Positions 55,990 to 64,000 of a DNA stretch of 64,000 nt are shown here, in pieces. Origin of the DNA: Bactericera cockerelli. Taxonomy: Eukaryota; Arthropoda; Insecta; Hemiptera; Triozidae. The stretch lies in contig CM044967.1 in the NCBI GenBank assembly GCA_024516035.1, positions 11,454,092-11,518,091 on the forward strand, given 5' to 3'. The translations under genes and the position numbers were made by a program. Position 1 is the first letter of the stretch, and every line of letters begins with the position of its first letter. Under the pieces are notes generated by a model, which ran no database searches, was not told the origin of the DNA, and saw nothing but the letters and a program-made list of their open reading frames with translations.

Positions 55990-56965
55990 GAACTGGGTAC
56001 AGCAGCGAGAAGTACTTAATTGTTCCGATATTATCTATGAATAATATTCAGGCTGTCGGTGTCCTAATATTTTTCTCGTTGTCTCGTAGAAACAAGTCTT
56101 CTATTTGAAACTTATTTGTCAAACAATCGGTTTGGGGAAATGTACATTATGTAATTCAGTTTATAAAATAGGAGGTGGAGCTTCTAATCTATTGAAACAC
56201 TTGAAACTAAAACACCCAACAAATTTTGTGAACCGAGATTCATTTCCTGTAAACGTTCTGAATGCAAAATTGTGAGATTTAGTTAGTTTACTGAATAATG
56301 AAAGAGCCGGTGCTTTTGTACTTGGTTCTTGAGTGATTACTCGAATTCATTATTCCATTTACATCCTCTCTCATAACCTCAAAAACCAAGTACAAAAGTA
56401 ATTGGATATATACTCGGTACTTTTAAGTAATCGGTTACTGAAGTACCAGTTCTATGAAATACTCGATATTATCCTAATTATTGCCAAAAATAATGAAACG
56501 GGGTAGTTTTCTGTTAGTGAACCTCGGTAGTGGGTTTCAAAATTTGAAAAGATCAACAAAATTGCTGGGCGCTATCTAGTGTCACTCAAATGAGGATCAC
56601 ACCTGTTATCTCAAGATTTTCCCTTTCTTCAGCAAGTACTGTGAAATTTTCTTTCAGCATCTTTTCAATGTTTTTTTTTTTTCTATCATTTTTTTCTCCT
56701 TGCAATTGTAATTATTTACAGAACAGTACTTGGGTCACAATATAATTTTCGAGCTTGCAACTCATTATAACTTTTTTCCTTAAACAAAGTAGTGTCACCT
56801 CACTAGTTCAATATAAACTACCCAACATTTTACATGATAGTCTTATAATATTACTGCGTATCGCAACATCCTTAAATTAAAAGTCTTTTTTCTTTTATCT
56901 GTTGATTGTTGATTAGTTTTTATTTCATCTATCAGAGGAAAATCAATTAAATCAAAAAGTAGTGA
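55990..56965. other. Unassigned sequence
   Basis: No gene recognised. A direct-inverse pair of ACCAAGTACAAAAG-like words lies near 56310-56400. Confidence 0.35.
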
Positions 56966-56969
56966 TATC

Positions 56970-57478
56970 CCCCAAAAAACACTACGTGTAAAAATAGTCG
57001 TCAAGTGTTGGAATGATCAAAAAGAACTGATATCAAAAACGTCAATTTTCTATGTTTGAAGGAATTATTTTTCACGTAGGTAATTAGTCTCTTGATAATG
57101 CAACCAAAATAATAGCCTCACAACAACAAACCTTTGAGCAAACTTCGATTTGGTATTTTGAGAATTTAACCAAAAAAAAGCCACACGACAAAACAATGTT
57201 CTTGTAAGAACAATGTTGCATAATTACAGAACCATTGTTCTTACAAGAGCATTGTTTTGTCGTGTGGCTTTTTTTTGGTTAAATTCTCAAAATACCAAAT
57301 CGAAGTTTGCTCAAAGGTTTGTTGTTGTGAGGCTATTATTTTGGTTGCATTATCAAGAGACTAATTACCTACGTGAAAAATAATTCCTTCAAACATAGAA
57401 AATTGACGTTTTTGATATCAGTTCTTTTTGATCATTCCAACACTTGACGACTATTTTTACACGTAGTGTTTTTTGGGG
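56970..57478. repeat. Near-perfect palindrome, 246-bp arms, 17-nt spacer
   Basis: The left arm 56970-57215 and right arm 57233-57478 are reverse complements, with one mismatch noticed (near 57199). The arms begin CCCCAAAAAACACTACGTG. The spacer is TTGCATAATTACAGAAC. No protein is encoded. Flanks show no obvious target duplication. Confidence 0.95.
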
Positions 57479-57479
57479 T

Positions 57480-58190
57480 CTCGTTAAACAGACAATCGAT
57501 TTTGATGTGAATGCTTGTTATTGTTTTAAATAGAAAGTCTGTGAAATGTGTTGAATAAATTATTGTTGAGACCTGATATTTAAGAGAGAAAAAAAATATC
57601 AAAAAAAAGTGCAAACATAAGGTCTGCCTGCAACTTACTGCTACAATTTTTTTTATATAGAATTTTAAATGTAGGAAAAACGCTTTTCTACAACAAAATG
57701 AAGAAAATCGGTTGAGAATGTTTTGAGGTAGGTACAAGAGATTTTGTAAAAAATCTCATAATGTAATGGAAAGTGCATAATTTTTAGTAGCCAATTCCAT
57801 AATTTGATGTGAACCTAGCACGAGAAAGTATTGTGTCCATAATAGGCAATGTATTATTCTCTTTTTTTTTTGAATTTTAATACATTGTACGAAGAGATTT
57901 GAAGGGAGCATTACAATAGAGACAGGTTTCATATCTCGCGAGCAAGTAAACAAGAGATTGAGTTGTCTGGGGAAAATATTCATTTTAATGAGATATCTTA
58001 TTAACAAACCACCAAAGTTTTTTTTTCTGCTTTTTGGAAAATGCTCGGAGCTCAGGACAGGAGGGAGTCTTACTACGCGAGGATATTACATCAGGGTGAA
58101 CTCGTTTCCAAGGCTTTAAAATATATTCGAGGTTTGTGGTCATTGTAACTAGTTTTCCGCAGTGGAAAAGGAGTGATGGATTTTAATAAG
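57480..58190. other. Unassigned AT-rich sequence
   Basis: Two minus-strand open frames of 83-101 codons overlap this stretch, but the first arises partly from the palindrome. Neither shows a recognisable domain. Confidence 0.35.
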
Positions 58191-58405
58191 GTGCACTGGT
58201 GGTCAAGTGGTTAACGCGCTAGTCTGGCAATCCAGGTAGCGTAGGGGTCCATCGTTTCGAATCCCACACAGTGCATGAAATTTTCCTCTTTAATTTGAGT
58301 TTGTAACCACATAATAATAAGACTCTGAGGGTTAGGTGGTAGAAAATGCTTTAAGCATTAATTCGCCTGGTGGTTACCCTATCCACTAAAGAGTGTTATT
58401 AATAA
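58191..58405 (+). mobile_element. tRNA-derived SINE, family B
   Basis: GTGCACTGGTGGTCAAGTGG to CAGTGCATGA, body AGACTCTGAGGGTTAGGTGG, tail TTATTAATAATAGG. Confidence 0.88.
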
Positions 58406-58539
58406 TAGGTAACAAATATCCTTCTTTCTGTAGATACCTCAATTTTTGCCTTTCAAAAAATCCATTTCAATAAAAAAACTATGCAAATAATTGCATGAGA
58501 GTATTAAGTCACAAAGACTTACTGAATTGTAAAGTATTC

Positions 58540-58579
58540 CATGTTTGTAAAGTATTCCTTCGAATACTTTACAAACATG
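58540..58579. repeat. Perfect 17-bp hairpin, 6-nt loop
   Basis: CATGTTTGTAAAGTATT, loop CCTTCG, AATACTTTACAAACATG. The left half is also partly repeated directly upstream (TGTAAAGTATTCC near 58529). Confidence 0.9.
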
Positions 58580-59033
58580 TTTTAATTTTGAATCAATTTA
58601 GGGACATTAATAGTTTAATAGTTCATTAGTGAGAAATAAACACAATTATTTTTCTAGAAAATTGTACCGAACGAAATTATCAAAGAAAAATTCTTTGATA
58701 TACCTAAATATATCCCTTCACGTTACTTGATTTGGTTCTGCAGAATGTATAAAATTCCAACTCATCGATTTTTGCATTTATATTAGAAGTAATAAATTTT
58801 AAGTAATCCGTTTCTCCACTGCAACCTAACAGTAAGTAGCATTACATAAGGGACAGTCAGTTTCTTGGTATTGTTTATAGGCATCCGAGAGAAAAAGAAA
58901 GGAAAAACTGAGGTAATCTGTTGACAACCAGAGGTAGGTACTATAAAAAAGGATCACATTCATAGACTTGGAATAGACATGGAAGAAGAAGAAGAGAAAA
59001 AAGAGGAATATGTATTGAAAATTCCTCATCATG

Positions 59034-59100
59034 AAAGGAGCATTAGGTAAAAGAAGAGCATCCTTCATCTTGAAGGGGGCATTAGGTAAAACAAGAGCAC
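59034..59100 (+). repeat. Imperfect two-copy tandem repeat
   Basis: GGAGCATTAGGTAAAAGAAG and GGGGCATTAGGTAAAACAAG about 42 bp apart. Confidence 0.8.
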
Positions 59101-59364
59101 ACAACACAGCGCGAGGACTCTTGGGATTTCACAACTCGCTTAAATTTTCACGAGATACGTCACAACACCAAGGTCTCATTAAGCGACTAAATACATGGAA
59201 AGCCACTCGACTAAACACAGGGAATTAGAGACGTTCCCTTGCTCTCTTATAAAACACGTGTGACATTTTAAATGTCTGCTACTTTATGTGGAAAGCTTTG
59301 GTGATAATGGAAATGATCACATCATGGTGATATTGTTAATAATAATGCTATTGACCGACAACTC

Positions 59365-59500
59365 AGTATAACTTGATCGATAAGGCGGCGGATTTGTAAC
59401 CTGGAGGTCGGTGTTCAAGTCCCGGTTTCAGCGTAGATATAGTAAAGCGAGTTTGAGTTGTTGTGATATCACGAAAGTGATTAACACAAATATGATAACT
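59365..59500 (+). mobile_element. tRNA-derived SINE, family E
   Basis: CTTGATCGATAAGGCGGCGG, CTGGAGGTCGGTGTTCAAGT, tail GTGATATCACGAAAGTGATT. Confidence 0.85.
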
Positions 59501-60136
59501 TAATAATAATATTTAATAATATTTCCGTGTCCGTGACGTAGCCTCTTCGTGCACAGTGTACACATATGTGCACAAACTTTTTGTGTTAAGGAATGCCCAA
59601 CTAAATATGTATATAGACTTGTGATTATTGTGACCGAATGTGCACATAATGTGAACAACATGTTGGTAGTCATGAATACCCGATCAATATTTTTCACTGT
59701 ACTATGTTTTTCTTATTCTCAAAGGAGATTTTAACACAAAAAAAAAATATTTTTTGGCCTAACTTCATGTGCATATATGAGTACAATGGATATTTATGAC
59801 TACAAAGCACATTCTAGCACCGGGCACGAAGAGGGTAGGCAAAGATACCAAATTACCCATCTCACGGTGGTGAAAGTCATACATGGACACTCAGATCTAA
59901 TGTCTAAGGCTTCTTTCATGTCCCAGGATTCATATCAGGTTTTAATGTCCTCTTGATATAAGCTAATCAGGACGGGGCTTCCAGTTGCTGAGAATTGCTG
60001 AAAATTGGATCAGCTACCCACATTGCCCACAACCCACAGCAAAAAAGGACTCATAATCTTACGTCACGTCGGCAGCATGAAAAAAGTATTCTTCTATTAT
60101 AAAAAAACAATACCTTCTATACCGTAGATAAAAGTT

Positions 60137-60316
60137 CCGACCTCCGTGGCTCAGTGGTAAAGAGCATTTGTTGCTGACCCAAGGTTGTGGGTTCGAATCC
60201 CGGCCGGAGCGGAAAATTCTGACCGAATTTTTCGTTTCCGGAATGACATAGATGTAGTAAAGTGTCCTGAAGTAATGCGAAAGCGGTTCCGGAGCAAAAC
60301 TACCTTATTAAAAAAA
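60137..60316 (+). mobile_element. tRNA-derived SINE, family H with poly(A) tail
   Basis: CCGACCTCCGTGGCTCAGTG, GTGGGTTCGAATCCCGGCCG, body TTTCGTTTCCGGAATGACA, GCGAAAGCGGTTCCGG and an A-run. Confidence 0.88.
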
Positions 60317-60943
60317 AAAAAAAGTAATAGAAAGTAAAGAGAAGAAAAAAACTTCACACAGTCCCGCTTGGACCGAAAATGTCAACCTCACGTGTTTTTT
60401 ACTGGTTGTGATATTTTATTTCATATTTTTTTATACCTACATTTTATTACAAAAAGTTTTATATCAAACAAGTCATTATAATAGTAGGTACTAGTCATAG
60501 TCATCATAATAGTATTGGTGATGCTAATGGCAGTGTTGATAATATTTCAATCTTCTACACGTGTACAATGCTTCAAAGAATAGAAAGTTTGAAAGCACAG
60601 ATCCTCTTGAAATATTTACAAGGAAAAAGTCAAATATTGATATATTGTATTTTATATTCTAAGAGACTTCGAAAGTACAAGTGCCAGGACTTACACGCGT
60701 TTGCAGAACTCCTTTAGATTTGAATGACAAAAGGATTCAGTATTGAAAAATAACGATGCACCGGAGGCGAGTGTATATTGGCGAAGTCTAATAATATGAG
60801 TCTCTTGTACTGCTTATTTGCACGTTACTGGGAAATACTGAAGTTCATATTGAAAATAATGTATTATTTATCTTTTGGAGTGTAGGTAATTACCTAGTAC
60901 TGAAATATATATTATTAGGTACCTAGACAGACGTAAGTTGTGT

Positions 60944-61027
60944 GTGTCGGTGTGTTGTATGGTGTGTATGTGTCGGTGTGATGTGTGTGTTTGATGGGCT
61001 GGCGAAGCGGCGGGTGCAACCCGCTAG
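60944..61027 (+). mobile_element. Helitron-like 3' end preceded by GT-rich repeat
   Basis: Degenerate GT-rich sequence, then GATGGGCTGGCGAAGCGG and the hairpin GCGGGTGCAACCCGC ending in CTAG, followed by T. A matching 5' TC end was not located. Confidence 0.6.
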
Positions 61028-61245
61028 TACGGTATAACCTGTAGATTGTGCATTTATGTTAGAAAAAAATGTTCAATATTATTAATATGTACTATGATAT
61101 TATTACTATCATTTTGTCTTTGAAGACTTCTCCAAAGGACATATTTTTCTTTTACGACGTAATAGAGAAACATCTTAGAGAGGTACTCCATTCGAAAACT
61201 CGATGATTTTTAATTTCAAGCACGTGTATTGTTTTGCCTTTTTAG

Positions 61246-61336
61246 AAGTTTACTTTTTAGAAGGAAAGAGAATATTGAATTAGCTGGTGTTCTCTCACTA
61301 GCAGATGTCCCTATTTTTGACGCAGGAAAGCATTAA
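61246..61336 (+). other. Candidate terminal exon, possibly of the CIDE-N gene
   Basis: After an acceptor (TTTTGCCTTTTTAG) a frame reads SLLFRRKENIELAGVLSLAD, then VPIFDAGKH and a TAA stop. It fits the phase left open by CIDE exon 3, but that has a one-in-three chance. Distance (11.8 kb) and short length make it weak. Confidence 0.2.
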
Positions 61337-61611
61337 AAGTTTATGTGACTTTTTTTTTAAACAAAAGGGTAAGGTTGCCTTAAGTTTGATCATGAATAAT
61401 TACGGACTAATTCTGATCCTTTAGATACAAGGTGATCAGAAAACTTGCCAAATTTGTAGTGTTAAAGCTTACTTAGCTCGGTCAGTAATTAAACATTTTA
61501 TTAAACACCACTAGTCCATTTTTCCAGCTTCGAAGTCATTTCTACTGATGTCAAAAAGTATCGAGTCAGAAAAATATCTGCTTTGTATTTTGTTTTGTTT
61601 TTTTTTTTTAG

Positions 61612-61925
61612 ATGAGTCTTTTTATGTATAACTTCTTGAGCTTTTTCTAAGACAGTGGTCATGTAAATAACAGTAGCTACTGTAGAAGTGTAGGCACTCG
61701 TGGTCTGTGTTGTAGCTTGCCCATCCCGTAGTAAGCCTCCTCTGATGGGCAAAAAGTGACACAATACTTCCCGTTAGGTGTAAGATCAACACGGGGCACA
61801 CGAGTGCACAGGAAGGCATCCCTTACAAACACAGGACCTGCTAAATTTTGACTACAAATTTTAATACGAACCGCTGACCTTCCGCATAGCAAGCAAATAT
61901 CTTATCACTGAGCTAATCGTGCTTC
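61612..61925 (-). mobile_element. tRNA-derived SINE, family D (diverged)
   Basis: Shared TAGGCACTCGTGGTCTGTGT, TGGGCAAAAAGTGACACAAT and the head through CGCATAGCAAGC and GAGCTAATCGTGC. Confidence 0.75.
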
Positions 61926-61929
61926 ACTA

Positions 61930-63250
61930 ATTATTGCAGTGGAGAAAAAACCACCAAAACCAAACCTCACAGAGATAAGGCTACCGTCCGTCGCTAACTT
62001 ACAGAAAATCTGCTGTAAATGATGAAAAAAGTTTAGAAATTAATGAGACGAAGCATATTAGCCGCTCAAGAATATAACATGTAAGTTGTAAGCAGGTGCT
62101 TTCAGTTTTTTTCTCGCTCTTCCAACTCTTCCCCTCTTCTCAACCTCTTGTGTTCTGTGTCGCCCTCCTAAATCCTTTTTCTCCTACTTCAAACTTTACT
62201 TCCTCCTGTCTTCAAACTTGCTTTACTAATTATTTTCTCCTTGTTGCTGAAACAAAGTTCGTCTACAACTCTACATACTACAAGATTCCTCAAGAGCTTT
62301 AGACTACTTTAGAGTCAAGGGCAAAAAAATCCGTTGAAAAATAATGTGTTGCCCTCGATTTTCCCTTGTCACTCCAGATCAGCTGCATCCTAGATTTCCC
62401 TGGTTGCTTCATTTTTTAATGTTCGTGACATTTCAAGTGTTTACATTTACCTGACATTTCAACGTGTAATCCATTTCCTAGCGCGTCAACTGTTTACCTT
62501 TCACTCATATCACAATATTGACAAGACCCGACATCCTTCAAATTGAAGCGTTTTCGATCGAACATCGATTTTTTGTTAATAATAGAAATACATTTGAACG
62601 ATGCAAGGTTTCAATTTGTTTATTTTGTAAAACTGTATTATTCCAATTACCAGTGAATATTTTACGTCAAAATTCGAATGAACGCCAGGTATCTAACGAG
62701 TATACAATCCGCTATACAAAGCGTACACGTAATTGCTTTTGAAAGGCTCTATCAAAATGTCTTGTATTTTCATGTTTATTGTAAACAAGATTCGCAATTA
62801 CTTGAGAGTCTTCAGACACAATACCAATTAGTTTCAGTTTTCGTTTTAATCATATCTTTCATCAGAAAATATCATTCTCCTCTAAGTACTTTTAACGAAC
62901 GGTATTAAATCTTGCTTAGACTGCTGGAATAGAAATGTTTCTGTCTCATCTTGGCAATATAAACAAGTTCCATTTTTAAAACATTCTATATTACATAAAT
63001 GAATTTGTGTACAAATACATTTATATAATTTCCATTATTATGACAACGTTATAGTAATTGAAAATGCTTTAATTAAAAATCGTAATCAGGAAATATAATT
63101 TTAATAAGGTATCTATCTACCTATATTATTTACGTATCAGTCGTCAGTCAAAACAAATAGTTATTATTATCTTTTTGTTCACCACCATTTTATTACACAC
63201 TTTAAACCAAATTATAATAAACTGTATTTAGTGTATTATCATTTGGATTT
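61930..63250. other. Unassigned AT-rich sequence
   Basis: Several short open frames, none with splice context or known family features. Confidence 0.35.
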
Positions 63251-63253
63251 TGT

Positions 63254-63302
63254 TTTCTCTCTCTCTACCTTACATATACATAATTAGAGAGAGAGAGAGA
63301 AA
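63254..63302. repeat. (CT)n...(GA)n fold-back microsatellite
   Basis: TTTCTCTCTCTCTA and, 20 bp on, TTAGAGAGAGAGAGAGAAA form an inverted pair. Confidence 0.85.
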
Positions 63303-63562
63303 TCAAATCTTCTATCCTCAGGTTCTCTGGAGTTCCTCTGACTTGCAAAGCAGACTTTTCCCTTTGTCAAATTATTTTTCCAGTCTTTTTACATTTAATG
63401 TATTTTTTTTTATTCTTTGTGACATTTGTTTTGTTTTTGTTGTTGTAAATACTCTTAAGATTAATTATTTGTATATTTTTAACATGATTTTATATTTTGT
63501 TTCCTAATCTGTGATATTATTATACCTGATGTAATGTTTCATTATTTTGTTTTTATTGTAAA

Positions 63563-64000
63563 CTAGCGGGTTACACCCGCCGCTTCGCCAGCCCATCAAA
63601 CGCACACAACGCAACACACACCCACCCACAAACCACATCCACACAAACACACACACGCACACCACCACACACCCACACACAACACACACACAACATACCA
63701 CACAACAAAACATCCCCGATCCCACACCAGACACCACCAAACCCACACATACATTTACACTACTGCACATCAATCTTACATAACCACCACATCAACGACG
63801 AACCATCCACACACAACCTCTCACCTACCACCACACACAACATACAAACCCAACACACCCTCAAATAACATCACACACCACACCATTTTAATAAACACAC
63901 ACATTAACATACAAGTCACTGATCTGTAAAACCTGACATCACACCATTACCATCAAATTTACACAAACCAACAACCCAACACAACACACACACCCACTAC
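63563..64000 (-). mobile_element. Helitron-like 3' end followed by CA-rich degenerate satellite
   Basis: On the minus strand the segment ends GGGCTGGCGAAGCGGCGGGT, then hairpin GCGGGTGTAACCCGC and CTAG before T. To its right on the plus strand about 400 bp of irregular CA-rich sequence runs to the window edge, as in the copy at 60944-61027. Open frames here are low-complexity artefacts. Confidence 0.6.

Noticed and set aside
63504..64000. Cysteine/valine-rich protein on the minus strand
   Set aside because: Translation of a CA-rich low-complexity tract.
1..64000. CRISPR arrays, operons or bacterial elements
   Set aside because: Introns, SINEs and MITEs show the window is eukaryotic, and no regularly spaced repeat-spacer array is present.

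Overview
The window is AT-rich eukaryotic nuclear DNA: spliced genes with large introns, GT-AG junctions, and dense short transposons. The gene families point to an insect. A hemipteran would fit, but that is inference and the sequence does not fix the order. Words of the type GTAGGTACCTAC recur throughout.

Four loci carry coding sequence. (1) At 6811-6937 (-) is the first coding exon of an unidentified gene whose other exons lie further left. (2) At 22888-29684 (-) is Mvb12, an ESCRT-I subunit. The UMA end and the first strand of the MABP domain are clear, but exons for the MABP core were not found. (3) At 31008-38033 (+) is a complete ten-exon BTB-BACK-Kelch gene of the KLHL1/4/5 group (639 aa, every junction in phase). 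It lies head to head with Mvb12. (4) At 42878-49438 (+) are the first three coding exons of a CIDE-N domain (DFF/CIDE/Drep) gene; its remaining exons are uncertain or outside the window.

Most of the rest is mobile-element sequence. I distinguish at least seven tRNA-derived SINE families (labelled A-F and H; G is a separate unclassified repeat). There is a truncated CR1/L2/Jockey-like LINE inside a MITE, and two further LINE tails. There are four TTAA-flanked elements (piggyBac-like), one of 999 bp inserted into a SINE, and a hAT-like MITE with a perfect 8-bp target duplication. A 227-bp Helitron has textbook ends, and there are two other Helitron-like 3' ends. There are also several fold-back elements. 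One palindrome at 56970-57478 has 246-bp arms differing at a single base.

The least ordinary observations are these: the triplicated 3' splice site in front of CIDE exon 3; the shared array of three palindromes spaced about 43 bp in three different TTAA MITEs; the near-perfect 0.5-kb palindrome; the missing MABP core of Mvb12; and nested insertions that give a relative order of transposition. Stretches not listed hold only AT-rich unique sequence in which I see no gene.
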